Notes under the pieces: model-generated
The model's database searches: none
What the model was told of the DNA's origin: nothing
Seen by the model: the letters and a program-made list of their open reading frames with translations, nothing else
Source: Tulasnella sp. 424
Lineage: Eukaryota > Basidiomycota > Agaricomycetes > Cantharellales > Tulasnellaceae
Assembly: GCA_019633425.1 (NCBI GenBank)
Contig: WSUB01000091.1
Coordinates: forward strand, 104,378 to 168,377
DNA: 64,000 nt
Direction: 5' to 3'
Shown: piece after piece, positions 46,619 to 59,464 of the stretch
Layout of the letters: the number at the start of each line of letters is the position of its first letter
Position numbering within the stretch: the stretch's first letter is position 1
Position numbers and translations under genes: made by a program

Positions 46619-47121
46619 AGCTAATTTAGGGGTTGAATATGATCTGCGTTGCTTATGAGAAACATTGTACCACCCAACCCAACTTCTTATCCTCAATAGC
46701 GTTCCCTTTCTCAGAGGTCCAGCTATGGTTATATTTCCCGCTTTGTCACATGTCGGGGAGGTTTAGGAAATGCAACGCATTTTTTGCTAAACCATATATT
46801 ACGCATAAAATCTTTTGAAATTCGAGTAATCGTTCGAGGGGTAGCTTGAGACATCTGCACTCCGAACGTAAATACTAGACTGGGGGCCCGATCATGGTAG
46901 GATTTAGAAACAGGGTACACGCTCCTACGGGATGTAGCTGCAACTGCTAGTACCCATCGACTGTCAACAGTTCCGGCGCGGAACTGCTGGAAAAGTCCAG
47001 CAACTTTGTTTTGCGCGAGGTGGTTTTATGGCAGACTGCCGTGACACCGCCGCTCCAGCCTTGTGAAGCAAGCAGTTCCCAGGTTTCTACTCCATGCTAC
47101 AGGTTTTGATACACCGGGGTC
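46619..47121. other. Convergent spacer between C6 and SPB4
   Basis: About 0.5 kb between the 3' ends of C6 (plus) and SPB4 (minus). No gene or repeat seen. Confidence 0.5.
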
Positions 47122-49897
47122 TTATAGGTCATGGAAATTACCTACGACAGGTCCCCGTGAAGCCCCAGCACCTGCCACAACGGCACGCTTGAGCTTCTTC
47201 GCCGACCTTTCCTCCTTCTCCAGTTCCTCCCAATCATCTTCCTCCATGGCAGAGACCTTGCCCGCTGGGGAACCTTTCACCCTATGACTGCTTTGGGTCT
47301 GTCGGTCCTCCTGGTCGTTCCCCGCGGTGTCCGGTTCGGGGTCCTTACTTTCAAGCGTGGTCTCTCCGCTCTTGACTCTCATTAGCCAGTCTTTTTTCCT
47401 CTGCCTCTTCTCCCGCTTTTCCGCCTTAGCCGCTAGCTTGGCCTTCTTTTCGCTCCATGCTTCGTTTGGTTTCTTCCGAGTTGGTTTGGCGGGTTTAGGG
47501 TTCTCCATCCTAGCGAGCCTTGCAACTTCTCTAGGCCCTGCAGCGTAGGAGAGAGCCCCTTCGTCAAACTCAACTGGCTCCCAGCCATCAGTCTTTCCAG
47601 CGCCTTTAAGCTCTGGCATTATAGGTAACTTGACGAGACCGTATGAGGATGCCACGGCAACGAGGTTCAGATCTTGGAGTCGGAAGATGTAAGCCGCCTC
47701 GTGCTTGCTGTATGCTCTAACGAAGGATACAAATGCGACGATACCCTGCAAACCGGCGTTAGTATGTCAGTTATCACCGTTAGCGATTAATTAGTCCAGT
47801 CTCTCACCTTCTCGTGTAAGTCTCTGTCTTGAAGGACCAGCTGTTGCACTTGTTTCTTCAGCAGTTGCGCATCTGGGTCGGGTCGGATGTTTGCGGCTAT
47901 CCCGGTTTGTAAAGCAGGTAGTTTTGCGTCGACCTCCGTAGCCTGTCCGTCCAACATCCACGAATGGGCAACTTCGGCGGCAGTGATGTAGGTTCTCTCT
48001 TGTAATGGGATTTTCCGAACCGCAAGGAAGGCTGTTGGTTGATTGCGCCCAAGGTTAGAGCCGGATGAATGAGATGTGCCTGTGTTTCTTATGACACTTA
48101 CGGACATACTCTCCCTCTCGGCCCCAGAAAGTTTCATTGACCTTGGCAGCTGCTTCTTCTTGAAGAGTTGCATCGACCTTGAGAGACGAGTTCGGTCCAT
48201 CTCTAACTCCGCCCCACTCCTTATCCGATGAGTCCACCGCTCCCTGTTGGTCATCTGGCGGATGTAAAGTTTCGGGTCTCCCACACAGAAACACTACAGC
48301 CCTTCCCCCCATACCAGCCCTTGCTGTCCTACCAACTCGATGTGCGAATACTTTTGGATCCACAGGGGGGTCAAATTGCACGACAAGGTCCACCAAGGGT
48401 ATGTCGAGACCGCGAGCAGCTACATCTGTACATAGCAGGACCGACGGCGTTGAAGGGTGCGTGGAGAAAGAGGACAATGCCTCTGCTCTCTTCGCTGGGG
48501 GTATGTGCCCATGTAGAGAAAAGAGCGAGGCGTACGATAGGAATGGCAGCCCTTTAAGAATCTGAAAGTTGTCCAGGATCAGCTCTTATTGGATATTTTG
48601 TGAGTGAAAGTATATCGGGGTACCTTATAAAAGTAGGTCACCTGAGCACATGTAGCGAAGTAAACTATAACTCGACTATGGCCGAGTTGGAGCGTTTCCA
48701 GAAGTAACAGGCGGGCGAGTTGGAGCAGCTTTTCGGAAGGATGGACCATCATGTAGGTATTCTGAAGTCTAATAGTCCACGTTCATCTTTCATTAGTGAG
48801 AAGAAGATTCTTAGTGGAGGAGATGGGACCAACTTTGCTGGGACCCTCCTCTCTACTACTTCACCTGCCTTGCGTTTCACCCCGTTTGTTTTAGCTTCCA
48901 CTTTTACAACCACCCGAACAGGGTTTCGCAACCCCACACGGACGATTTCTGAAAGGCCCTCCGTCATTGTCGCCGAGAAAAGACCAGTCCGACGTTGCTT
49001 AGGTAAATGGCCCAGTATAGCAGTAAGAGATTGTGAGAAGCCCAGATCAAGCAGCCTAACGGCACAACGAAGAGATATCAGCTGGAAACGTGAGATTAAG
49101 TGAAATATGGTCTGCGACTTACCTGTCTGCCTCGTCCAAGACAAGCACTTCGATGCTCTTGACGTCGACTGCCTTTCGACCTCGAGCACTAAGAAGAAAT
49201 TCTTCTATCCTGCCAGGGGTTCCGACGACGATGTCAGCTCCAGTTTCCAGAAACCGAACGACGTCATTTTGGTTCGACGACTCTTGGCCAGAGATGAGAA
49301 GCAAAGGCGGTGGGTATTCGGGTGCCGGTGGTGGTGGTGGGGTGACTGGTCTTGAAGGTGATTGGTCAGACGATGATGGTGCAGGCGGTGAGGGTGGGGA
49401 GATCAAAGAAGGTTGCGAGTTGAGGAATAGCGTGAAAATGGAGTGGATTTGAGTAGCGAGCTCCCTGAGATCCCGGCCGTCAATTCTACGCCCGCGGTAT
49501 CGTGATTCCAAGTACTTCCATCCAAAGGCTCACCTTGTTGGAGAGATGATCAAAGCCCCGACTTCATTCTTCTTGAGTTTCTTGCGACGGATGAGGCGCT
49601 CTATTATGGGTATTACGAAAGCCAAAGTCTTCCCGGAGCCAGTCACGGCCTCCACGATCACGTCCTTGTTCTTCATAAACAGAGGGATAACGCTAGCTTG
49701 CACCGGAGTCATTTGCGCGAAGCCCATCGAGTTCACGACATCGAGACTGTGACAATGAGAGTAGAAGGGAGTGGTAATTTAGTTATGCTCCCCACAGTTG
49801 CGACTGGGGGCACCTACATCCATGGGGTTAATGGTGGGTTCAAGCCAGTCCAAGAGCCAGCAATGGACGGGGCGCTGCGAAGCCCATTCGAGTCCAT
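47122..49897 (-). CDS. SPB4: Spb4/DDX55-type DEAD-box RNA helicase
   Basis: Exons (minus): 49818..49897, 49534..49746, 49123..49464, 48834..49055, 48624..48768, 48102..48561, 47808..48031, 47122..47745; all GT-AG and in phase, 769 residues. An ATP-dependent RNA helicase of 60S ribosomal subunit assembly in the nucleolus. Visible: Q motif GFAQMTPVQ (35-43), motif I TGSGKT (62-67), PTRELA (96-101), TPGR, DEAD (208-211), SAT (239-241), TDVAARGLD (379-387), [10 protein letters not shown] (408-417), then the Spb4 C-terminal block [20 protein letters not shown] and a lysine-rich tail. Odd: a proline/serine-rich insert of about 30 residues between PTRELA and TPGR ([15 protein letters not shown]). 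Single copy, a housekeeping anchor at the edge of the F-box array. Confidence 0.93.
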
Positions 49898-50230
49898 TTA
49901 GCAATTTCCACTAGCAGAAATGCTAATAGGCGTGCCTGCTTGAGGGCCGGTTGATAATTGGAGTGAAGAAAAGTTGAAGTGGGGTTTGGGAGTTGAGATG
50001 ACAGGGAAAATCTACCTCCGCGCGGCTACCTCGTTGTCATCACGTCTCCCCATGCTTTGCCTCCTGTCTTACAAGCACTTGACCGAGAAGCAGAACATTA
50101 TATATTGATACAGACAGATTAGGATGAAAGCAATCTTAGGTAAAGTAGCCCGGTGTCCATTATAGAAGCGCAATCACTAAATAAGACAGAATTTCTGTAA
50201 TTTCGACGAGCACCGGGCCCATGCATGATG
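49898..50230. other. Spacer; SPB4 promoter and G1 3' flank
   Basis: No gene. From about 50080 the sequence matches the G2 3' flank (54529-54685: TTGACCGAGAAGCAGAACATTA). A weaker match to the G3 flank lies around 49985-50045 against 59970-60010. Confidence 0.5.
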
Positions 50231-53033
50231 TCAACGTTGCCCTTGCCCCAGCTCATTCGGATTAAACTCTGCCAGATGAGCATACCGCTGACCGGAGAGA
50301 TTTAAGCGTTCGTCTGACTGAAGGGAGTCGTCTGAACTCCTCATAGGTCCTCCCACAGGATGTAGATCGATCCTCTCGCCATCGTGATCGGACTTGGGTT
50401 CGTCAGAAATTCGTTCTACCGGCTCGCCAGAATAAGTTTGGCCTTCTGAGTCTTGTATGCGGGGACGATGAGGAAGTTGGCCGAGATCTTGTGTCTGAAG
50501 TGCGAACATGTTGGGCTTTGAGATTGCGGCCCCGAGATCAATGACGAAGTCGTGCAGGAAATCGGCTGTTGCGAACGAACGTTGAACGGAGTCGGTGCTG
50601 TCTATGTCAGGATATCTTCGTTTCACTTTTCTCCGTAAAGCTGGGCCGCCGAAGAGTGCTACGGCGAGTCCGAAAGGGGATATGTACTTTGAACCTGTGG
50701 GTCACAGACGCCGTTTAGGAGCCGTACAACACAGACCGCGAGGCCGTTGAGACTCACCGACCATAATGGCCATTAGAGGCCTCCCAAATAGAACGCCAAA
50801 TGCAAGATCGAGAATGGTATACAGACCACCTATTCGAGTATGATCAGGTTTCTTCTCACATACAAAGATCGAGGAGGGAGAAGACTGACCAGTGGAGCCA
50901 AGACCAGAGAGAATGTCGTATTCGCGGTATTGTTCCAGCACATGTTGCCCTATAAACCCATATCCTTGGTAGAAAGTAACCGTGGAGATATTTGGGTTTG
51001 TGATCGTGGTGGAATCGAGAGGCTGTACTGAGACTATGTCCGTCACGTGAGTTAGAATATCACCCACATCAACCTGGCTATTCATACCGATAGGATGATA
51101 CTTGAGCTCGTACGGTTCCTATTTAAAGATCAATTTACACGTGAGGCATCACATGTGTGATATTGCTTCTCCCCAAGCTCACTGTGGCGATACCAAAAAC
51201 ATCGATGAAATTCAACCTCCTCATCAAAATCGAGTATTCTTGCACTTCAGCTCTCAAATGCTGCCCCATATGCATCTTGAGGTAACTTGGATGCTGGAAC
51301 CGAAGAACCGAGGGATATTCCTTTGGACCCCACGGGTTCTCCCAGACCGTATCCATCCCGACCATCGCAACGAGCTCCGAGCTGTTGACCCCGTCAAGCT
51401 GGTTCATGAGCTGCCCCCAGTCCATCGTAACTGTGATGTGGGTTTGAATGCTATCTAACCAATCATGAGATCCTTTAGGGTACTCTGTTGAGCCCAAGCC
51501 GATTGGCACTATGAAAGGTGAGATACGGTAATGTTAGTTAGAGAATCGCTGATTATGCGTTGGGTCCATGTCGCACCTGGTAAACCGTAAGGGCGAGTAC
51601 AGTTCCACGTCCACATGTAATTAGGGGAGTTGACGTATGCGTAATTGCAGCCCCCTTGAAGATAGCCGTAAGGAGACAGGTAAAACAGAATCGGGAAGGG
51701 ACTGATACTCACGATTGCTTCCATCCGCGTAGAAAACTTGTGTTGTGGGTCGCATAGGGAGTCCGTCAGGATTGAATGTCCCATTCACAGGATATACAGT
51801 CTATTTCGTTGACACGAGGGAAGTGTCAGGGTCTGTCATCCATGAGGACGTATGGACGATGCTTACCCACGCGACTGTAACGTTCTCCAGAGACTTTGAA
51901 GGGGGTGTGGTATCCCATAAGCCAATTTCTCGTGCTCGAGTTGGCAACGAACTCCCATCTTCGTTCAAGGGTAATTTGATACACTGGATGATTCCAAATG
52001 CCAACAACCCCACGAGAAACGCCAACCCCACGGTTCCACGAGCAAAAGCCAACCAGATCGGCTCTACTCCAATGACTCTGCGGAAGAACGTGTGTGTTGA
52101 GAGGAAGTTGTTGATAGGTCGATAAAAGCCAGATTGAATCCCCAAACCTCTCGAGTAGCCTACCGCGAGGACTCGGATGGTAGATGCGGCTTTGTATTTG
52201 GCTGCGCGAGCTGCGTCCGCTGGATCGGCAGCTGTGGGCCGACCGTACCAAGGGAAGTCCCGAACGCCCGTGAACCATACTCGACGGTCGCTTTGGTCGA
52301 TGGCCACTATCAGGAGGGAAAGGACGTAGAGGGAGCAAACCACCAAACCGAGGACGAGGCGGCGATCTCGACGGCGAAGTAGACCACACTGAATGTTCCG
52401 TTCCGATATAATTTTCCGTCTGCAACAATTGGGTGTATGAGATCTAGGGAAAGCTACTGTTAACTGTTTGGCGAGGGGCGAAAAGGCGGGGAACCGGGTT
52501 CACATCCATTGAAGGCTGCAAGGCCGGCAACGAAACATAGTTCGAATGCCGTTCTCGAGACGATAGTTCCTTTCCGGTATATGTCCAGGAATACACTACG
52601 AAGAAATGAGTGGAGCCCGCTTGAATGCAAGTACGACTATTGCCTCACAATAAAATCCAAATTGGACAGGTAGCGGTGTACGCAGCAAACAAGCCTCTCG
52701 TCGCCGCTAGGGGTGGCCACAAACAAATAATATAGTTACCTCCCTGCCCGAGTGGGCGTGCTAACATGCTCACCTGTACTAGTGTATTCCCAAGCTCTTT
52801 CTGTCACCTGATGAGCAGTCCAAAACGAGAGGCATACCAAGGAGCAGAGTAGTTGAAAGACGACAACGTTGAAACGGGTGACTGTAAATGATTGCCCGCA
52901 CCACCTAACGAAGGGAACGACAGTCGTCAGTCATTGAAGGCACAGTAGTCAGTATCTAACATTACCAGGATCTCAGCCAATCTTTAGTAGCAGACAGTTT
53001 CCCTCGAGGAGGAGCTTGCGAGGGGGTATCCAT
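50231..53033 (-). pseudogene. Multispanning membrane protein paralogue G1, single-base frameshift
   Basis: Exons: 52966..53033, 52774..52904, 52649..52706, 52504..52595, 51867..52443, 51713..51800, 51577..51654, 51183..51508, 51088..51118, 50890..51033, 50758..50829, 50231..50694. The sum is 2129 nt, one short of a codon multiple. In exon 5, near 52358, GAGG-CGG lacks a G that G2 and G3 have (GAGGGCGG on the plus strand), in the fourth membrane span. With that base the protein would be 709 residues: spans near 35-53, 72-89, 97-115, 136-160 and 252-272, a large loop (273-530) with sites such as NVT, NGT, NCT, NSS and NIS, membrane spans at 532-575 and a polar tail. Function unknown. A sequencing error is possible. 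Confidence 0.75.
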
Positions 53034-53289
53034 TGGTGAGAGGAGGATTCCAGAAAATTCGTCGATCCAGGGGGGAGGGGTCCTTGAAGTAGTCGATTAG
53101 AAGCCCTCGAGGGGTCATCCTCCGAGGGGTCATCCTGATGAGAAGAAGAAATTGGAACACTGCCTTGTGCGAGGTGGAGCTCGGCGAGCTCGGGCCGAGA
53201 AGTCAATTTCCTAAAAGGGCAGGCTGTCTTCTTCTGGTTCATTCCATGAACGTTCCATACTTAAAATACGAACACAGCAGCCCGTTAGC

Positions 53290-53610
53290 GATCCGCAGTG
53301 AGGTAGTTTAAACTGAGGATCTTTGGCTTGGAGAGGCGAAGTCAGGACCGCACAGGGGGTTGACTGGTCCCTGGTGCCACCGGTGCCTCGGGATCAATGA
53401 GAAGGTTATATTCGATCGTTCCCCAAGAGATCCACCCGAAACCGGACCGGGGAATGGCACAGGGAGCGGCTGCTCACTTTTTCTGACTATTGCACAGCCC
53501 AACTGAGCCAGTCCCTCGCCTTGACCGAAACCCGAAGTTATTACCGCAATTCTGCTTTGATCGGCGAGCCACCACAACCTTGCCAATATTCGTGCTCTAG
53601 CGCGATCGCA
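53290..53610 (-). repeat. G upstream repeat, copy 1
   Basis: Conserved about 250-570 nt before the G1 start; matches 57722..58095 and, less well, 63290..63600 (GAGATCCACCCGAAACCGG, CAGTCCCTCGCCTTGAC). Probably part of the G promoter region. Confidence 0.6.
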
Positions 53611-53640
53611 TATTCACGAGTCCCCGTCCCAGTCGTAGAC

Positions 53641-54528
53641 AGGAGGGTTCTGTCGGTCAAAATGGCGCACCGCTCCTGATACCAGGCACCATGTCCCACG
53701 TCTGCTTATGAAAGCCTCCACTCGCGCCATCAGTTAGGACTCAGGATGTGCTCCCGCTAGACTTTTAACACTGCTCCCCGAGCCGGAACATACCTTGCGA
53801 CCTTGATTATGTCGACTAACCTCCCCACTTAAGCGCTTGTCAGACTCTTTCGGACTGAACACACTGCATATACACTGGTCCTGAGTTTATTATAACGATA
53901 TTTGTCATTTTATTCTTTCGGTTTTTGCGCTAAGTGCTAGCCCTAACACGGGAAAATCGTATCTAGCGGACGAGCAAATTTTCCGCCGCGAGAGCCTTCA
54001 ACGTAGAGCTCCGGGGGGGAATGTGATCGGTGTCCGTTTTAAAGTGCAAGTGATTTTCCCCAGGAATAGACTCACCGAAGCCAGCCGGAATGCTCAAGGC
54101 CAAACGCCTTCGGCATCTCAAAGCTGTGGCCCATGTGGCTGAAGCTGAGTTCCCAACTCCGTCACTGAGCTCGAATTCCCTCCTAGGACGCCATGGTTCA
54201 GATCTCTGTTTACAACCTACTATGACGCCAACGCGATACCAAGACATTTACTTCTATGTTCCCCGGAGAGGCACTCTTCATCAAAGCCGCTCAACTTTGA
54301 CAGCCGGCAAGCGATGAATTCCGCGCTTTCTATTACCTAGGCATGTGGGGCTGACGTTTACACCTAGCGGTTGGCTCTGGACATCATTGTGTTGGATGGC
54401 GATGAGTTGAATCCTGTTCAACGGGATCATGTGCAACTCTCTGACTTGCAAAAAAAATCCTTCACCACGGAACCAAAATACCAAATTGGGTTAAGGAGCC
54501 ACCCTCCTGTTTGAGAAGGGAATGTACT
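53641..54528. other. Unique stretch between G1 and G2 units
   Basis: Sequence between the duplicated blocks. Short open frames on both strands (53963..54247 minus, 54090..54317 plus) overlap each other and resemble nothing in the window. No gene supported, and no NmrA-like relic here, unlike upstream of G2 and G3. Confidence 0.4.
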
Positions 54529-54685
54529 TGACCGAGAAGCAGAACATTACATAATTTACATTTATACAGACAGATTAGGATAAAAGCGATCTTAGGTAAA
54601 GTATCCCGGTGTCCATTATGGAAGCGGAATCACTAAATAAGATAGAATATCTGTATTTCGACGAGCTCCGGACCCATGCATGGTG

Positions 54686-57497
54686 TCAACGTCGCCCTTG
54701 CCCCAGCTCATTCGGATTAAACTCCGCCACATGAGCATACCGCTGACCAGAGAAATTCAAACGTTCGTCTGATTGAAAGGAGTCGTTTGAACCCCTCATA
54801 GGTCCTCCCACTGGCTGCATATCGATTATCTCGCTATCGTGATCGGACTTGCGTTCGTCAGAAACTGGTTCCGCTGGCTCGCTAGAATAAGCTTGGCCTT
54901 CTGGGTCTTGTATGCGGGTACGATGAGGAAGTTGCCCAAGATCTTGTGTCTGAGGTGCGAACATGTTGGGCTTTGAGATTGCGGCGCCGAGATCGATGAC
55001 GAAGTCGTGCAGGAAATCGGCTGTTGCGAACGACCGTTGAACGGAGTCGGTGCTGTCTAGGTCAGGATATCTTCGTTTCACTTTTCGCCGTAAAGCTGTG
55101 CCGCCGAAAAGTGCTACGGCGAGTCCGAAAGGGGATATGTACTTTGAACCTGTGGGTCACAGACGCTGCTTAGGAGCCGTACAGCACAGACCGCGAGGTC
55201 GTTGAGACTCACCGACCATAATGGCCATTAGAGGCCTCCCAAATAGAATGCCAAATACAAGATCGAGAATGGTATACAGACCACCTATTCGAGTATGGTC
55301 AGGTTCCTCCCCACGTACAAAGATCGAGGAGGCAGAAGACTGACCAGTGGAGCCAAGACCAGAGAGAATGTCGTATTCGCGGTACTGTTCCAGCACATGT
55401 TGCCCTATAAACCCATATCCTTGGTAGAAAGTAACCGTGGAGATATTCGGGTTTGTGATCGTGGTGGAATCGAGAGGCTGTATTGAGACTATATGCGTCA
55501 CGTGAGCTAGAATGTCGAACATCATCCACGTCAACCTGGCTATTCATACCGATAGGATGATACTTGAGCTCGTACGGTTCCTATTTAAGATCGATTTACA
55601 CGTGAGATACATCACATGTGTGATATTGCTTCTCCCCAAACTCACTGTGGCGATACCAAAAACATCTATGAAATTCAACCTCCTCATCAAAATCGAGTAT
55701 TCTTGCACTTCAGCTCTCAAATGCTGCCCCATATGCATCTTGAGGTAGCTTGGATGCTGGAACCGAAGAACCGAGGGATATTCTTTTGGACTCCACGGGT
55801 TCTCCCAGACCGTATCCATCCCGACCATCGCAACGAGCTCCGAGCTGTTGACCCCGTCACGCTGGCTCATGAGCTGCCCCCAGTCCATAGTAACTGTGAT
55901 GTAGGTTTGAATGCTATCTAACCACTTATGATATCCTTTAGAGTTCTCTGTTGAGCTCGGGCCGATTGGCACTACAATAGGTGAGATACGGTAATATTAG
56001 TTAGAGAATCGCTGATTATGCGCTGGGTCCATGTCATACCTGGTAGACCGTCAGGGCGAGTACAGTTCCACGTCCACATGTAATTAGGGGGTTTGACGTA
56101 TGCGTAATTGCACTCCCCTTGAAGATAGCCGTAAGCAGATAGGTAAAACAGAATCGGGAAGGGACTGATACTCACGATTGCTTCCATCCGCGTAGAAAAC
56201 TTGTGTTGTGGGTCGCATAGGGGGTCCGTCAGGATTAAACTTCCCATTCGCAGGATATACAGTCTATTTCGTTGACACAAGTGAAGTGTCAGACTCTGTC
56301 ATCCACGAGCACGTATGGAGCACGCTTACCCACGCGATTGTAACATTCTCCAGAGACATTGAAGGGGGTGTGGTATCCCATAAGCCAAGTTCTCGTGCTC
56401 GAGTTGGCAATGAACTCCCATCTTCGTTCAAGGGTAATTTGATACACTGGACGATCCCGAATGCCAATAACCCCATGAGAAACGCCAGCCCCACGGTTCC
56501 ACGAGCAAAAGCCAACCAGATCGGCTCTACTCCAATGACTCTGCGGAAGAACGTGTGCGTTGAGAGGAAGTTGTTGATAGGCCGATAGAAGCCCGACTGG
56601 CTCCCCAAGCCTCTCGAGTAGCCTACCGCGAGGATTCGGATGGTAGATGCGGCTTTGTACTTGGCTGCACGAGCTGCGTCCGCTGGATCGGCAGGTGTGG
56701 GCCGACCGTACCAAGGGAAGTCCCGAACGCCCGCGAGCCATACGCGACGGTCGCGTTGGTCGATGACCACTATCAGGAGGCAGAGGACGTAGAGGGAGCA
56801 AACCACCAAACCAAGGACGAGGGCGGCGATCTCGGCAGCGAAGTAGACTACACTAAATGTTCCTTCCCGATACGAGTTTCCGTCGGCAATAATGGGGTTT
56901 ATGAGATCTACGGAAAGCTACTGTTAGCTGTTTAGCAAGGGGAGAAAAGGTGAAGAAGCGGGCTCACACCCATTGAAGGCTGCAAGGCCGGCAACAAAAC
57001 AGAGTTCGAACGCCGTTCTCGAGACGATAGTTCCTTTCCGGTATATGTCCAAGAATACACTGAGAAAAAATCAGTGGAGCCCGCTTGACTGCAAGTACGA
57101 TTATTGCCTCACAATAAAATCCAAATTGGACAGGTAGCGGTGTACGCAGCAAACAAGCCGATCGTCGCCGCTAGGGGTGGCCATAAACAAATAATATAGT
57201 TACCCCCCTACCTAAGTGGACGTGCTAACATGCTCACCTGTACCAGTTGATTCCCAAGCTCTTTCTGTCATCTGATGAGCAGCCCAAAACGAGAGGCATA
57301 CCAAGGAGCAGAGTAGTTGAAAGACAACAACGTTGAAACGGGTGATTGTAAATGATTGCCCGCACCACCTAACGAAGGGAACGACAGTCGTTAGTCATTG
57401 AAGGCACAGCAGTCAGTATCCAACATTACCATGATCTCAGCCAATCTTTAGTAGCAGACAGTTGCCCTCGAGGCGGGGCTTGCGAGTGGGTATTCAT
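54686..57497 (-). CDS. Multispanning membrane protein G2 (unknown function)
   Basis: Same twelve-exon layout as G1, from ATG 57497 (MNTHSQAPPRGQLSATKDWL) to the stop at 54686; about 700 residues. The exon 5 base missing in G1 is present, and I checked each exon-exon join for frame. Order: short cytosolic-like N-terminus, spans around FNVVVFQLLCSLVCLSFW, IGLFAAYTATCPIWILFVFL, VSRTAFELCF and LVLGLVVCSLYVLCLLIV, a conserved block WLAGVRDFPWYGRP, span around GLAFLMGLLAFG, a ~260-residue loop with several N-x-S/T sites, a C-terminal membrane region (YTILDLVFGILFGRPLMAIM) and an acidic tail ending AEFNPNELGQGRR. No known domain recognised. Likely a plasma- or endomembrane protein. The NmrA-like gene lies upstream on the same strand. 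Confidence 0.75.
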
Positions 57498-57721
57498 GGG
57501 TGAGAGGAGGAATTCGAAAATTCGTCGATCAGGGGAGGGGTCCTTGAAGTAGTCGATTGACAGAGGCCCTCCAGGGGTCATTCCGAAGAATCCATCAGAA
57601 CACTGCCTCGTTTGAGGTGGAGCTCGGCGAGATTGGGCCGAGAAGTCAATTTCCTAAAAGGGCGGGCTGTCTTCTTCTGATTCATTCTACGAACGCTCCA
57701 TGCTTAAAATTAGTGACGAAC

Positions 57722-58095
57722 ACAGCAGCCCGTTGGCGATCCGCAGTGAGGCAGTTTGAACTGTGGATCTTTGGCTTGGAGCGGCGAAGTCAGGACCGCA
57801 CAGGGGGTTCGGCTGACTGGTTCCCTGGATGCCGCCGGTGCCTCGGGATCGTTGCATGAGAAATGAGAAGGCGATATTCGATCGTTCGCCAAGAGATCCA
57901 CCCGAAACCGGGCCGGCGGTCTTTGGGGCAGGGGAGCGGGCTGTTCACTTTTCTGACCGTTGCACAGCCCAGCTGAGCCAGTCCCTCGCCTTGACAGAAA
58001 CCCGAAGCCATCACCGGACTTCTGCCTTGATCGCCGAGCCACCACGACCTTGCAAATATTCGTATTCTAGCGCGATCGCATACAGGTTAGGGGGG
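57722..58095 (-). repeat. G upstream repeat, copy 2
   Basis: Copy of the G promoter-side block upstream of G2, ending near 58095 (GCGCGATCGCATA-type tract), where the similarity with the G1 copy stops. Confidence 0.6.
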
Positions 58096-58285
58096 TGAAT
58101 TGGTTACCCAATATGGGAAGGACGTCGATCCGGTCACGGTGTCTAGGTTCGTTCGGCAAATTCCGGTCCCTGACTTCTCATCTCTTCAGGTTCAGTCTTG
58201 AACTAAATCCAGTCAATTTCTGTCCATGAACTACACATAATTGAATTTCGACAGCGTTAAGATTATACCGAGCCAAGGTGGCTCA

Positions 58286-59464
58286 TCATTCACGAAGCAG
58301 TTGCTTGTTTTCGGGGGCAACGCCTTTCGTCTCCTCCACGTACTCCTGCACAGTCTTCCACTTCCACTGTGACTCCCCAGGATTAATGACCTCGTTTGCG
58401 TTGTCTGTCGAAAAGTCGGTTAAACCGTACCCCATTGTGTATCTGTCAAGAACGGATCAGAAGGCCATAATCAGTCAGAGGTGCGGACTCGTCTATGAAC
58501 CCTGCCAGGTGCTTCTTACCTCAGTGCAACCCAGAAATTACCCGATTTGATGGCTGCTTTGGCTTCTTCCTCCCCCATAGTCTCCAACTTGATTTCTTCG
58601 CCTCGAACTTGGCCTACAAGCCGAGCAAGGTCCCTGTAAGAGATGGACGAACCATTGATTCTTGCGTAATCTGGGACGGATGCTGGGTTCGCAGTGGCAA
58701 GAACAGAAATCCTCGCGACGGAAGAAGCGATATCGTCCCTCGAGAGGAACGATACCCGCGTGTCGGGCGAAAGAACGCTGGTATAGACTCCGCCCAGAGT
58801 GTCAAGACCAAGGGCAGGCTGCGAACCAGCAGGTTAGCCCCATCCACGGTCACCCCTGAGAAGAAGACGATGCACTAACCCCCACAGGGAACGTGTCATC
58901 CAAGAACAATCCAACGAAGATGGACACGACCTTCAGCTTCCCATCAGAAACGCTGCGAGCGTACGTATCGTGGGCGAGTTTCAACTCCCAGATTGGGTGT
59001 TCAAAGGGCATCTTTCGATGGTCACTATCATAAGATTCGGTTAGTTGATTTACGAGAATCACGGGGATAAAGATGAACGCACATTCCAAACTCTGTGGGG
59101 ATGTACACTTTGACCCCTGCCTCGGCGGCAGCTTTCACATACGCGTTCCTGTCCCCCAAACTCGTGGCTTCACCCAATACACTGACAAATACATCAACGC
59201 CTTTGAAGTTCTCTGCACTTATGCCACTATCAATGGCTTTCACCCCTAGGCCGATGAGTTCCTGAGAGGCGGCCGAGCTTGCGTTTCGAGTAAAGAACTT
59301 GACTTCAGCGACCTGAGAGGGATAGTATTGCGAAGATAGAAACCGACGAGCAACTCGGCGACCTTGATGGAGGAATTAGGTCAAATGATAAGGCGGAATG
59401 AGTATGTGGCAGGCTTACCGAGGTCTCCGGTGGCCCCTGCAATTGCGATGCTGATTGGTGACAT
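58286..59464 (-). CDS. NmrA-like NAD(P)-binding protein
   Basis: Exons 59419..59464, 59083..59362, 58880..59024, 58520..58818, 58286..58442; all GT-AG, in phase, 308 residues, normal for the family. N-terminal Rossmann motif IAIAGATGDLG (6-16) for NAD(P); YIPTEFG block, then DDTFPVGPALGLDTLGG and the serine-rich RVSFLSRDDIASSVARI stretch. These fit the NmrA/isoflavone-reductase-like group of atypical short-chain dehydrogenases, which are either redox sensors or reductases; which applies here cannot be told. A catalytic lysine equivalent is not obvious in the IDHRKMPFEH segment. On the same strand as G2; a decayed 3' piece of the same gene follows G3. Confidence 0.85.

Noticed and set aside
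49119..49511. Possible separate small genes within SPB4, such as the proline-rich frame.
   Set aside because: All are exons of one helicase once splice sites are applied; motif order and phases fit Spb4 from end to end.
53963..54317. Overlapping open frames on both strands between G1 and G2.
   Set aside because: Overlap each other antisense with no conserved partner; neither can be preferred.
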